Shown here piece by piece: positions 25,955 to 38,925 of a stretch of DNA of 64,000 nt. The stretch is from Stichopus chloronotus (Eukaryota; Echinodermata; Holothuroidea; Aspidochirotida; Stichopodidae). The notes beneath the pieces are model-generated. The model had not been told where the DNA came from. It made no database searches and was given only the letters and a program-made list of their open reading frames with translations. Location: NCBI GenBank assembly GCA_021234535.1, contig CM037840.1:19470302-19534301 (forward strand). The letters run 5' to 3'. Every line of letters begins with the position of its first letter. The first letter of the stretch is position 1. The position numbers and the translations under genes were made by a program.

Positions 25955-28945
25955 ATCATGATCGTAAACCACAATTGAAAGATTGGAATCATTGATTGGA
26001 TTTGGTTGTCTTTGAAGTCCAATTTTCAGTATGTTAGGATAAACCGAAGCCAAAGATATAACAGTAGTGTACATAACAATTGTGCCCTCTCTCTCTTTGT
26101 AATGAACATTAGTGTAGGCCTACAGTGACACTTCAAGTTTCTGATGGTGTGATAAACCTGCAATGCTGGTTTCACCATCAAGTTGTGATAATTTTGACCA
26201 CAGTCAAACTAATTTTGACTTTAATAATTCCTTATGATACTGACTTTCATGTCCCATGTATGTAGTAAAAATGTTTAATTCAGTTTGGCCCTTTCATCTG
26301 AGGTAATTATGATTTTTTCCTGGTCGTATATGATGATAATAACATATGTTGGAGTATGCCTTCTTAATGCTTTGTTGTTGTTGAAGTCTGGTCCTAAAAT
26401 ATCTTCTCTAAAATGTTCCTCTGTGAAGGAGAGACTTGGTTCAAGATTTTGCCCCCTACTATGTGCTAGAGATGAGTCATCTTTTTTTATTTTATTTCAA
26501 TATCTCCTACCCCAATCTGGATCTCTCCCATCTCAGTCTAATGCTAAAAGCAATACTAAACTGAGAGCCATGTCCATATTAAATCTAGATACAATATATA
26601 TATCTACTCTATATCTGAAAGTGTCAAAAGGATATTAGTTCAGTCATCTCTAGTGCAACCAGATGTACAGAAGGCATGTGGAGACAGCTTGGTAGGTATT
26701 TTTGCTTATCAATACCCAAACATTAGTACCACAAAACAAGGTTTCCTTTAAAAAATTACAAGGAATGGAGCCTAACACAGTTACGTACCCAGCAACGAAA
26801 CTATGTTGCATAACTACGACACAGGGTCTGAGGCCTAGCCCAAACCCAACACACACGTGTCAAAGACATTTAGGGAAAAACACGTAAAGAAAAGGATACA
26901 TATTCAAAACCGCCCTAGACAGGTGCAGAAGGATGAATACCACTCGGTGTGTATGAAAAGTCCCCAAAAAGATGAGAAAGGAGTGGATTGAAGCAGATGC
27001 AGTAGTGTAACACAAACTTCACCGCAAGACCAAAAGACTTGCAATTAGGAAGGGTGGTGAACAGATACATAGACACACACACACACAAACTTGCCAGATG
27101 CTAGACCATGGTCAATGGGGTAATGCATAGGATATATGAGATGAGTATGTCGCTGGGGAATTCCCAAACCAGTCAGTTGGGGGATTTCAGGGATAATGCT
27201 TAACTTTATAGACTGCTGTTATCGTAGACTTCCATCATCAGATTCTGTAGCCAAAACTGCCTTTGTTGCCTAAAGGACAGTCCTGATAGAAGAAATTTTT
27301 ATCATTTTTCAGAAACTTTGCAGCGTCCCAGGCGGTGAGACAACCACTGAACCAACTTGAATAGTAAAGAGCCAAATACTGTGAGATTACCTTCTTGGCA
27401 TGATTGCATCAGAATTCACTTCAAGAGCAACTGATACAGAAATTCCAATTATTTCTCATCAGTCATCCAAAATTTTGCTATCAATGTATATGTTTTAATA
27501 ACTTGGACAATATCATTCCAATAAAGCAAAGTGTTGATGCGTATGCTTAGATTATTTTTAAGCCAGCAGACATTCATTGGTAGTATTTTAAGTATTGGTA
27601 AGTGCCCCATGTATACATTGCTGGTCTTTGCTCTGGAATTCAACGTGACACCCTTCGATAAGTTTATTGCGTCTATTACTAAATGTGTGTGTATTTGTAG
27701 CTCTTGTTGGTACATGTTCGGATTTTATCTGAGGGTGACAAATATTCCTTTCCCTAGCACAATCAGTATTGAAACTCCTTCAACAGGAATCTAACTACAT
27801 GTAGATGAACTTTGCACTTTTCAGTTGTTACTGTCAAGCCCATTGTCTGTTTGACATCTGGGTCAGTAATACCTGTGACTTTACAAACTCAAACATTTAG
27901 ATTTAAGTTATTTAACCCTCTGAACTTACCCATCTAGCTGTTAGTTGTAGGAAGTTCTATCCACTTGTCTATCTGTCTGTAGGAAACATATATGTGACAG
28001 TCAGTCCTTTGATTGTGTTATACTAGTATATACTTTGAACTGAAGTTGTTTAATACTGATTTTTGGAGTAATTTACATGAACAGTAACTTTTTCAGTTCA
28101 ACGTAAGTGGTTCAATGGAAGTGCCGTTTATGCGTGGAAAGTACTATGACCACTTCAGTCCACAATAATATGGGACTAGACTTAAACAACCAGAAATCAA
28201 TTTGATGGTAAGTGTATGAGGAAGAGGAAAAATTGAAAACAAAGAGTTATTGAATTTTGTAATTTACTTGGTAAGGCTGATTGCCTTCTTGAGTCTCCTT
28301 GTTAAAATTAAATCTTGTTTCCTAGCTTTTAGTGAGAAAAATGACTTATGTTTAATGTGGTCTCATTTTGTAATGATCAGTGATGTAACTTTCATGTCAT
28401 TAGTAAAGTAGGTAGTTGTATTTGTTACCATACTCATTTAAGAAGGTTTGTTCTAGTTGCTAAGAACTTGGCTTTATTCTTAGTTTACATCCGTAGATAA
28501 TTCCCCTGTAAGGTAAGTCACAACATCTTACGTTTCTCACTCTCAGTATTAAAACTCCGAGGTTATTTCCCTCATTGGATTTTGCATCTGCTAACTTCTA
28601 ACTGGTCTAGCTACGATCGATATGATGTAGTGTGCATGTTTCAAAGCATCGCAATGTGCCATAGTTTATTTGCTATAATGATGGTAATGCTTTCGCTGCA
28701 GTGTAATACAGGTAGCTGCTGTATTGAAAAATATTCCTGTGATAGGTTTCAGTAGGTTTCACATTTTTGAGCAAAAAGTAATGTAAGTTTAGCCTATAGT
28801 TTGATCCCCATTAGACGTAACATTAGTTACTAAGGGTAGGCCTGGGCTGGGCAGACTTGACACATATGGCCCCACATTATTGCTGTCTGTGCTCTATGGT
28901 GCAGCTTAGGCCTAGAAAAACTTCAAGCACTGAAGAACCTCCTCA
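25955..28945. other. No gene recognised apart from R2 copy
   Basis: Unique-looking sequence with an R2 copy at 27040-27190. Short ORFs (for example 26285-26638) lack homology that I can see. Confidence 0.5.
27040..27190 (+). repeat. Dispersed repeat R2, copy 2
   Basis: GGAAGGGTGGTGAACAGATA, a CA run, then GATGCTAGACCATGGTCAAT and GGGAATTCCCAAACCAG. It aligns with the 46.7-kb copy over about 140 bp. Confidence 0.7.
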
Positions 28946-28949
28946 CTCC

Positions 28950-29090
28950 TGGCACTTAAGGATGGCAGAATGGGAAGGAGGCGCTATACCGGTATTAGAC
29001 CAGACAGCACAAAGGGAGGCATTAAAGGTTACCAGTATTCTCCGCACAGTAGATGGGGGTGCATTTGTTGTGATGAGACAGGTAAGTGAG
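28950..29090 (+). repeat. Dispersed repeat R1, plus copy
   Basis: It contains GGATGGCAGAATGGGAAGG, AAGGTTACCAGTATTCTCCG, GCATTTGTTGTG and AGGTAAGTGAG, matching the minus-strand copy at 2869-3010. A short ORF here (28857-29117) reads through the repeat and is not taken as a gene. Confidence 0.7.
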
Positions 29091-29460
29091 ACGTACGTAA
29101 ATATCCAAACCACGTGAGTTTTGGGATGTTCACTGGATCGTAAACAAAATGGTCAAAGTCATTTGGGAAAATATACAGCATGTTCCAAGTATGTAAGGTG
29201 CATTAGGTGTGTTTGGCAAAACTGTAAGGTGGAAAATTTTTATTCTGTCCATGTACTGGGCTTGACTTTGTTTTATCTTTCACCGTAAATATGTAACCTA
29301 AAACTGGAGTAAATGGGTGCTAAAACTCCTAAATGGATGGAGGTGCCAGGAGCCCGTAGACCTGGCCTCTGGACTCTGGCTGGAATGTCGCAGTGCTTCG
29401 TGCACATGTGTGTGGGCCGGCTCATAGATGTGTTTTTTTCTTCTTTTGTGGATTTTTTTT

Positions 29461-31160
29461 ATTCCTTGCCGAAGGCAGAAGGAATCTATGCAATAGTGAT
29501 GTTGTGTGTATATATGTATGTATGTATGTGTGTATGTGACACTTCTTGTAAGCATGATATCTCAAGAACCGTAACCATGACTGATCTAATATTTGGTATG
29601 TGAGTTGGTCATACTGAGTAGATGATCCCTATTGTTTTTGGTTGAGGTCAAAGGTCATTTAAGGTCACCAGAGGTCAAACTTGGAAAGTATGGTAAAAGG
29701 ATATCTCAAGAAGAGTAACCATGACTGATTTCATACTTAATGTGTTGGTTTGTCACACTGAATAGATGACCCCTACTGTTTTTGGTCGAGGTCAAAGTTC
29801 ATTTGAGGTCACCAGAGGTCAAACTGCAAAAACTATGTAAACATAGATCACAAGAAGGATCATGACTAACTTCATATTTGGTGTGTGGATTGGTCATACT
29901 GAGTAGATGATCCCTATTGTTTTGGTGGAGTTCAAAGGTTGCATTACTTGAGGTCACCAGAGGTCAGATTGCCTAAACCTTGTAAACATGATATCTCAAG
30001 AATGGTACCATGACTGACCTCATACATGGTGTGTGGGTTGGTCATACTAAATAGATGATCCTTACTGTTTTTGGTGGAGGTCAAAGGTTACTTGAGGTCA
30101 CCAGAGGTAAATTGCATAAACCTTGTAAACACGATATCTCAAGAAGCGTAACAATGACTGACCTCATACTTGGTGTGTGGGTTGGTCATACTGAGTAGAT
30201 GATCTCTATTTTTGGTGGAGGCCAAAGGTGATTTGAGGTCATCAGAGCTCAAATTGTGTAAACATTTCAATCACAGTATCTCCAGAAGTGTAAGTGTGAC
30301 TGACCTCATACTTAGTGTGTCGGTTGGTTATACTGAGTAGATGATCCCTATTGTTGTTGTGAAGGTCAAAGGTCATTATAGGTCACTAGAGGTCAAATTG
30401 TGAAAAACTTGTTATCATAATATCTGAAAAATGGTAACCTCACTGACCTTATACTTAAGGTCATATTGAGTAGATGACCCCAAATGTTTGTGATGGAGGT
30501 CAAAAGTCATTTGAGGTCACCAGAGGTCAAACTGTGAAAACCTTGTAAAAACAGTATCTCTAGAAGTGTAAGGGTGACTGACCTCATACTTGGTGTGGGT
30601 TAGAAGGATAGGATAGGAGGTACGTAGAACCTTCAGGAAACATTTCTATATCGTTTTTTTTATAACTTGAAAAATGTTGACCATGAGTAAAAATCTAGGC
30701 AGACTGTGCAAAATTAGTAATTTGTTTTACCTGTTGCAAAAGATTGAAGTTAGAGTGTTTGTAATACATGTTTGAATGGATGTATTAACTAGTTACTGTC
30801 AAACATCAGTCAGAAAGAAACATATTGTTCTATAGTGAGTAAGCTCCATCAGTTATTGATCAGTGGTATAGCTGCACTGATGACAGTCAGGTAGTTGGAT
30901 TATTGCATACAATAGCATTGTTAGTGCAGTGTGGGTTCAGCAAACAGAGTGAAACAGCAGGTATTTCCTGTGACTTTGCAAGAGACTGCACTCAGTGCAT
31001 CAGTGGAATGAAAGATTTCCCATCCTCTCTTGCCAATTAGGAGAAGGTAAAAACGGAGAATAAGTGTAATTGATCTTACACTTGTCATGTGGGAAATTCA
31101 AATTTGTTATAATGTAGCCATGTGTGCCAGGAATCTCAACACGTTTTGGCTTTCTGTTTT
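29461..31160 (+). mobile_element. Helentron-like non-autonomous repeat, long copy (HINE-like)
   Basis: The copy starts in a T-run with ATTCCTTGCCGAAGGC, which folds on the following AAGGAATC. A TATG/TGTG microsatellite follows, then roughly seven tandem units of about 145 bp. The 3' end contains CAGGAATC and a TTTTGGCTTTCTG hairpin arm running into a T-run. Both ends match the copy at 38926-40160, so the boundaries are defined by comparison. Units carry AGGTCA half-sites; exact DR1 sites are at 29645-29657 and 30363-30375. No ORF of transposase length is present. The architecture is that described for Helentron-associated interspersed elements and bivalve/echinoderm pearl-like elements; that classification is an inference. 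Confidence 0.7.
29645..29677 (+). promoter_or_regulatory. Candidate DR1-DR4-DR4 nuclear receptor half-site cluster
   Basis: AGGTCA occurs at 29645, 29652, 29662 and 29672, all in one orientation, with spacers of 1, 4 and 4 bases. It lies in the long Helentron-like copy. Binding is not shown; the call rests on the match to the known consensus half-site. Confidence 0.4.
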
Positions 31161-31589
31161 TTTTTTAATGTTGCCACTTTCATCCCTGTTATGACTTTGA
31201 CATTGAAGAACATTGTAATCCAACTTCAGTATTATTTGAAGATGTAATAACCAAGACTTCCTTTTAAAATTTGTGACTCAGTTCTTGTCATGTTTCCCAA
31301 GTCACGAGGGGGTGACTGGTCAACTCTTGATTTTGAGCAAAGTTTCTTCCAACTTGTCTCCACACACAATGAGTTTAACCTGTTTAATCATATTTCATTG
31401 AATATTAAGCAGTGTTGATTGTTAGGCAAGGCAAATTTCTATATTCTATACAGTAGATTTGTCCATTCAAGAGTTAGGTTGTCCACCCAAAGTTATGTCA
31501 TTAGTTTAGTTAATTTTATCTTCTAGATTGCTCTACCAGCTATGACACACCATTGAGACAAACAATGTAAATTCACTACCAGATGTTAT

Positions 31590-31702
31590 ATTAACCTCTT
31601 TTATTATTCTCTTTTTTTATTCTCTTTTATTATTCTCTTTTATTATTCTCTTTTATTATTCTCTTTTTTATTATTCTCTTTTATTAACCTCTTTTATTAT
31701 TT
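31590..31702 (+). repeat. TTTTATTATTCTC minisatellite
   Basis: About seven copies of a 13-15-bp pyrimidine/AT-rich unit. Confidence 0.85.
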
Positions 31703-32109
31703 AGTGTTATAATTGAGTTCAAGTCCTGAATTTTTTTCTGGGAAACAATATAATATCAGTTTTCTGTTAGATTGTTTGAAACATTTTGGATGCCATTACC
31801 ATCACTGCTAAGATTACAGAACCTATTCTGGACTGGCATCAGTTCCAACATTAGATGATTATGCGCAATACTGTATTAGTTCAGAGACGTGCTGGTACAG
31901 GATTTTTTTTAGCTACTTGCATGTATAGCATGCATTAGCATTCTACTCGAGACTAAACACACATTGTATTTAACATACAACCTCAATGTACTACAGCTGC
32001 TGGTATTAAAGGTGTGTAATAGATTTTGATGATGAACTTTGAACAGCATCATGAATATCAGAGAGACCAATCATCAGAATGAATACAGAATGTAGATTCA
32101 AACTTACAG

Positions 32110-33065
32110 TGATTCAATCGAGCTGCTAAAGTGCAGCACGTTGTGATCTGTCACGTTGATCCGTTCAAACTGCACTATAGTGCAGCATATGTTGGAGCTA
32201 CTACGTTGATCCAATCAAAGTGCTATAGCGCCGCATGTTGTGATCTGTCACGGTTAGTCTGATCAAACTGCACTATAGTGCAGCATATGTTGGAGCTGCT
32301 GTAGTGATACAATCAAAGTTCTATAGTGCCGCATGTTGTGATCTGTCACGTTGATCTGATCAAACTGCACTGTAGTGCAGCATATGTTGGAGCTGCTGTA
32401 GTGATACAATCAAAGTTCTATAGCGCCGCATGTTGTGATCTGTCACGTTGATCTGATCAAACTGCACTATAGTGCAGCATATGTTGGAGCTGCTGTAGTG
32501 ATACAATCAAAGTTCTATAGCGCCGCATGTTGTGATCTGTCACGTTGATCTGATCAAACTGCACTACAGTGCAGCATATGTTGGAGCTGCTGTAGTGATA
32601 CAATCAAAGTTCTATAGCGCCGCATGTTGTGATCTGTCACGTTGATCTGATCAAACTGCACTATAGTGCAGCATATGTTGGAGCTGCTGTAGTGATACAA
32701 TCAAAGTTCTATAGCGCCGCATGTTGTGATCTGTCACGTTGATCTGATCAATCTGCACTGTAGTGCAACATATGTTGGAGCTACTACAGTGATACAATCA
32801 AAGTTCTATAGTGCCGCATGTTGTGATCTGTCACGTTGATCTGATCAAACTGCACTATAGTGCAGCATATGTTGGAGCTACTATAGTGTTACAATCAAAG
32901 TGCTATAACATAGTGTAGCAGGTTGCATTTGTGACAGTGATTCTGTCAAGCTGGTTAGTCTGCCAGCTTGGATCTGTTATGGAGATCGGATCAAACTGCT
33001 ACACTGCAGCAGGTTGGATCTGTGACTGTCATTTGATTGAGCTGCTATTGTGCAGCAGATTGTGA
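32110..33065 (+). repeat. 97-bp satellite array with palindromic core
   Basis: The landmark TGTTGTGATCTGTCACG recurs at 32334, 32431 and 32528 and onwards, a 97-bp period. About seven well-matched copies lie in the centre, with diverged copies at both edges (from 32110 and after 32890). Each unit has the perfect 16-bp palindrome CTGCACTATAGTGCAG or a one-base variant (example 32462-32477) next to the near-palindrome TGATCTGATCA. Confidence 0.9.
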
Positions 33066-33324
33066 TCTGTTTATTTAGTTGGTTCACAGGAAGTTTGACA
33101 GACAGAAATTTTGTTATTCTAAATGGATAAGTTTGTAGGAGATTAAGCTGTCGATGCTTTGAAACTCATCAACGTGAAAGGCATTCCATGTTTGTACTAT
33201 TCAGTTGATGTTTCTGTTTATTTCAGTGACATAGGCTGCTTCATAAACTTGCAAGGCAAATAATCAATGCCCCAGTTTTCAGTTTAGATGAAAGAGAAAC
33301 CTACGTGGTTATAGTTGCATACAG

Positions 33325-34225
33325 GTGTGTGTGTGTATGTATGTATGTATATATGTATGTGTGTATGTATGTATATATGTACGTATGTATGTATGTATGT
33401 GTGTATGTATGCATGCATGCATACATGCATGCATGTGTGGGTCTGTGTGCATCTGTGTTTGTGACAACCAGCTTGTTATGACAATATCTCATTAAGGGAA
33501 ATGTAAGAAATCTCAAACTTGGTACATAGATGCCCCATGTTGAGAGGAAAACCCCTATCATTTTTAGTGGAGGTTAATGGTTATCTGAGGTCACCAGAGT
33601 TCAAACGTGAAAAATCTTCTTAACACAATATCTCAAGATAGGAATGGTGGATACTTCTCATACTTCTAAGTAGGTGAGTTGGTGATATTAAAGGAGGAAC
33701 TCTGTCATATTTTGTGGTGGTCAGAGACCATCTGAGGTCAAACACTGAAAATCTTTTTACCACAATACCTCAAGGTAGGAATCATAGAAACTTTTGATAT
33801 TTAGTATGTGAATGATTACATTGAGAAGGATAACCCTATTGTTTTCTGTTGGAGGTCAGAGGTCATCATCAGGTCATCAGATATCCAACAAAATAGTTGT
33901 TAATATGGTATCTCAAAATATGAATCATAGGCAACTTTTTTTACTTGGTATGTGAATGTATTATATCAAGTAGAAGAACCCTGTTTTTGGTGGAGGTCAA
34001 TGGTCATCTGGGGTCTCCAGAAGGAAAACATTGTGAACATGACTGGTGTGGCTCAAGGAGGGAGGCATGGATAGATCTGATATGGGGTATGTGGCTGTGC
34101 CTAATTGAGCAAAAGTGGGCTGCTGTTTTCTGTGGAGACCAACCTCATTTGGGCGTAGCTGGGGTCAAGTTGTGAAAACCTTGTTAACACTAAGAGAAAC
34201 TTGGACGGATCTCATATTTGAATTT
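33325..34225 (+). repeat. Helentron-like repeat, diverged copy with GTAT microsatellite
   Basis: A GTAT/GCAT microsatellite (about 33331-33440) is followed by about five diverged core units with ATATCTCA and GGAGGTCA landmarks. A DR1 with a G spacer (AGGTCAGAGGTCA) lies at 33853-33865. The 5' terminal palindrome was not recognised. Confidence 0.5.
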
Positions 34226-34699
34226 CAGATGCACAGCATTGGATGCAAGAAGCCCATCAATTTTGTTAGAAAATAAAAAATCAGCATATCCCACCTTATG
34301 CAATATTCCAGATTCAAAATACCAATTGTTGAATCATCAAAACCACAATTCGTTTGGGCTTTTTGTTTACAAGCTCTCTCAACTCCCTTAAAAGTAGTTC
34401 TGCTATTAACATAGCTAAAAAGATTTGGTTGGAAACTGTTAAAATAATTAAAAAGAGTGGAGTCTATTAAAGTAGCCAAAAGAAATATAAATTATCAAAA
34501 TAGCCAAAAATAGTACAAACTATTAAGATAAATAGGGGGATTGTCGTACAATTCTCTGAGATGGCAGGAAATGCCGCTAAAAGTTTTTCTTAAAGAGTGT
34601 GTCAAATTCTTAAGTTAAGGTTCTAATATAAACCTGTTTTTTTTTTTGACTAATGGATTGTTTGGTCTCAGTTTCTTCCCTTCAGTCACATTTTCAGTT

Positions 34700-36330
34700 C
34701 CTTTCACCAGCGAAGGAAGCTATGCAGTCCGTGTGTGTGTGAGTGCACTCAGTGTTAGGCAAGAGTTGTGTATGTTTGTGTACCTGTGTACATTGCTTTT
34801 GCAGGTACCAGTCGCTCTTGAGAGTGAGAGCCTTACACATACTTCCTCACTCACATGGAGCTCATAACTGGCAGAGTTACCCAAAAATTCCAACGCTGCG
34901 AGAAGGTCTATCACCTGATATCCAGAGCTCACCCTCTTTTCAGGCAATCACTTGCTGCATGCAATCATTGGCAAACAGGGATTTCCTGTGACTTCCTTAC
35001 GGAGAACTTTTGACTGTAGCCCGTAAGGCACTGAGTGTGAGTATGTGCTGTATGCGTGTATATGAGTGTCTGTGACACTTGCTTCGGTACGCTCTAACTC
35101 AATGGGGAAAAGTCTGATGAAATTCAAACTTTGGTATGTAGGTCTGCCATATTGAGAAGGTGTGCCCTATTGTTTTTGATTTAGGTCAAAGGTTACTTGG
35201 GGGCAATCGGAGCAAAACTCCGAAAGCCTTTTCACACGATATCTCAAGTTAAGAGTGGACGAAGTTTGTACTGGGTATATGGATGCATTATGGTAGTGGT
35301 GCCTTCGGTGTGTTCAAGATTTTGGGGTCCAAGGTCCAAATGGCCCATATGGTCATTTTTTGAAATCATGCAAAATGTCTCGTCCCCCTACATATTTTAT
35401 AATATTACATTGAAATTGTATCACATTGCTACTATGATAGTGGTTCCTTCAGGTTGTTCAGAATTATTGGTCCTACATGGGCCATACGGACCATTTTATG
35501 AATTCATGAAAAATTTCCCTTTTCTGCATATGTTGCTTTACAATGTGAAAGGTTTGTCAAAGTGGCATTGTGGTTGCGGAACCCTTTGCAGTGTTCAACA
35601 TTCGTGGGTCCAACCTCTGAATGGGTCATATGGGCCATAAATTTTTACATTGTACAAACCAGTAGTTTTCTTACAAGTATATGTTACTGTAATGAGGGTT
35701 TTCATGTTGGTACTATGGTAGCATTCTTAGGAACAGAATAAGGCCCAAATGTTTTCGGGAAGTGAAAAACCGTGGTTAAGACTAAATGACTATAGTTAAA
35801 GTAATCTTCATGCAAGGAACCATAGTGCCCTTTTAGGGCTTGTATGAAATCATGCAAAATGCGTCTGTTTGAGATTGTGTGTAATGTTATTAATGTTTTG
35901 TCACATTATAGTACAATGGAATTTGTTCCATCTTGGTGTTTGTCATTTTAGGGTCTAATGGCCCAAGTTGACCATATGGGCCATTTTATATTTGTTTCTA
36001 CTGATTGTATGTTTTAAAGGTGGAAACTGTCACATAAACATTAAGTTAACTGTGGGATGTTCAGAATATGAGGGTTTATGGTCAGAAAGGAGCCATATGG
36101 GCTATTTTGCAAAATCATGTAAAAATGTTCCCTTCATAATTTACATTTCCTCTGTGCAAGGAACCACAGTGCTCTTTCTTGGACTCAATTTTTACAGCAT
36201 GGATACAGTTCATTTGATGGCTGACTACACATTATTTTATGCCAAGTATCCCTATGTTTTCCTTATTTCATTGTTTATCAGAACTCTTAATGAAAAGTTG
36301 TTATCAGTAATACTGTAGTTCTCAAAGTTG
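34700..36330 (+). repeat. Related tandem-core repeat with GGCCCATATGGGCC-type modules
   Basis: It begins with TG-rich sequence after GCGAAGGAAGC. A second start-like segment lies near 35000, with CTTACGG and CCGTAAGG arms. The first unit keeps AGGTCAAAGG (35184). From 35320 the units change to a module of roughly 140-170 bp built around GGTCCAAATGGCCCATATGG and GGGCCATTTTATG, seen near 35327, 35470, 35610, 35950 and 36070. The apparent ORFs here are repeat readings. Confidence 0.55.
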
Positions 36331-36334
36331 ATGA

Positions 36335-38920
36335 AGCAAATGAATAGAATGAGTCTTTTAGAAGTAACATGAATTTATGAATGGGCTACTCTGTGAATAG
36401 TAACCAGGGGGTTCTGCTAGACCACTATGATACCATTGTGATGGAAGGGGCAGCCAGTTTGACACACTGATGCCTTTTTTTTTTTTAGGGAGGTCTTTTT
36501 TATGAGGAGTTGCAGATAAACATGAGAAGGGAAAAGAAATGGAATGGGAAGGACGGATGACCTGTAGATATTCATTATGCAATAATTATACTTGAGGAGA
36601 AACCACAGCAAAATTTTTCTTATTTGTCTATTCCATAATTTTAAATGCGTAAGTTTCTTCAGTGCATCCCCACCCTCTGAGATAAAAGTTTAGCAATACT
36701 GTAGTTTTGGTCAAACATTGCGCTGTTTTTTTTTTTTTTCAGTTTGAACAGTGTGTATGTTTACGACTAATAGGGAGACTGAAAGTTGTATCAGTTTACA
36801 ACTCCATAGAAGTTTAATCTAGTAGTATTAAAAAAAAAATCAGTCATTGTCACAAAAGCAAAATAAAATCACAAGCAAAACATCTTTAATAGGAAAATCA
36901 CACAATGAGGAGATACAGTATTATATAACTTAGAATACTAATGTATACCTCTTTGTAAGTTAATCAACTAGGACTGTGGAATTAATTAACACCATGCTTC
37001 CTCCTGCCATAGATAATTAGGACAAGATACATTGATATAATTGTAATAACCTTAAATCCGTGATTGCTTTCCTGGTGATACTCAAAATAGAAAAATACAA
37101 AAAAATTAACCGATGTTATCAATTAGGAAGTAAGTAACATTTGAACATTTGATTTTCTTTTTACTGTTGCTAGATATTGTGCGATATTGCAAATAAAGTG
37201 AATCCCATAATTCCTCATGCAAGATTGTGACACCTCCTGTACTGGTGATAGTGTCAATATATAAATTCCAAAATGGACATAGAGGTCAAAGACAAAAGTG
37301 TTTCACATTGTAGACATATACTTACCCCTTGCCTCACTAATGCATAATTTTGTAAAACTAATGCAAAAACTCTGTAGAAATGTAAGCACCGTTTCTGTAC
37401 ATATCTCAAAGGTAATTGGCTGAAGCAGGGCTTTAAGTAAAAGAGAAAGACTGCTACCATTGCACTTAAAGAGCAATTACCTCAGAAATAGACTGATGCC
37501 CCATTAATGCCCATGAATATTAAGTTTATCAAATTTTGTTGCTCTGTGAAAGGAATGTTTGGCTATCACCAGCAAGGTCTCTGTGGCAGCAACCAAAGGG
37601 GGGCAGCAGAAACAGAGACACTACATAGGCTAGTGTGATGACAGGGAAGGTTGTATCAGGGTTAGGACATTAAAGTTTAATGTGTATGCTGTATAGCCAC
37701 CAACCCAAGAAAATAGGTTACTAATGAAACTGAGTAAGTACCTTAGATATCAGTATTCAATACAACAGTATGCCAACTTCCTTCATCATTTGGAAGTATT
37801 CATCATGTTACATCACATGTCATATAGTTACAGTGTGAAAACAGTAATATTATCTCCTCTGTGTATTTGTGTACATGTACGTTACTGGGTGTAGGCTGTG
37901 TATCAAACTGTACACGGTGTGAGGCTGCATTCTTGCATTGATTGTTGATGGTAAACTTTGTTTAAAGGATATGATTTTCAAATCAGTAAATACATACATT
38001 GGAAGATAAATACACTCCTGCCCACTCTCTTTTTGATCACAATAACATTGTCTTCATCAGTCTCTTGAATATTCATGAATGTTTCCTCTCTGTTATCATT
38101 ACAAGTATATATCCTAATTGATACAGTATTTCCTGGTCTGCTTTTCCATGTTTTCCAGGTTTGCAAGGGACATTATATGTAGAGGGACAATAATGTTAAG
38201 GGAAACATGGAAGGTGGGAGAGGGACATTCAATGTTGAGGGACATTAATGTTACAGGAGACATAGAAGATTAGAGAACATTAACGGGAGGGGGACATGAA
38301 ATGCAAGGAATATGTTGAAAAAAGATGCTGAATAAAACCAAAATGTGGTGCATACAAATGACCAATGTGATCACATGATTTCATTTCAATGCAAGAATAC
38401 AAGAAACATGTCGCCAATTATCTCAATTATGTTGAAAATTCATCATTTCATGTTGTTTTTATCACATTCATTTATCTGTTTCAAAGCAGCAGAAATTGCT
38501 TTTTGCTTTTGGTTTCATATCAGTGATGAAGTAACTCCAGAAGTTGTACTCATTAAATTTCCTTTTTTTTGTGTGTGTTTGTGTGTTCTACATTTTTGTG
38601 GCTTTTTTAATCAAGAGATGTCTGCTCACTGGAGTGTTAAATTTCAACTGTATGAGTGTGTTATGCATCATTAATTTAATAAGCATTTACTGTTGTTGAT
38701 GAGCAGCTAGGAGGTTTTGCCCAATTGTAACCACTAATTCATGTAATAGACATGGTGTAATCCTTTAAAGCTGTGTTTGAGTAAACTGTGGGTTTCAAAC
38801 AAAATGTGGGTCATAACAAATATCAGGAGGGTGATGGGTGAATGGGATCTGGTACAGGCAGAGGGTATATGTGTCAGACATTCTTATCGTTCCATGGAGC
38901 AAAAAATAAATCTGCATCGG
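36335..38920. other. No gene recognised
   Basis: AT-rich, with homopolymer runs near 36475, 36727 and 36832. A weak repeat of GAGGGACATTAATGTTA type lies near 38180-38300. Confidence 0.5.
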
Positions 38921-38925
38921 TTTTT

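Noticed and set aside
26285..26638. 117-codon plus-strand ORF
   Set aside because: Hydrophobic, AT-driven composition with no domain or repeated support.
28857..29117. 86-codon ORF with MAEWEGG
   Set aside because: It overlaps dispersed repeat R1, and the similar reading at 2950-3222 (minus) is also the repeat.
32110..33065. CRISPR-like regular repeats
   Set aside because: The whole 97-bp unit repeats without unique spacers in a eukaryotic context; it is a satellite.
35197..35640. 147-codon plus-strand ORF
   Set aside because: It reads through a diverged tandem repeat array; the peptide repeats with the DNA period and has no known domain.
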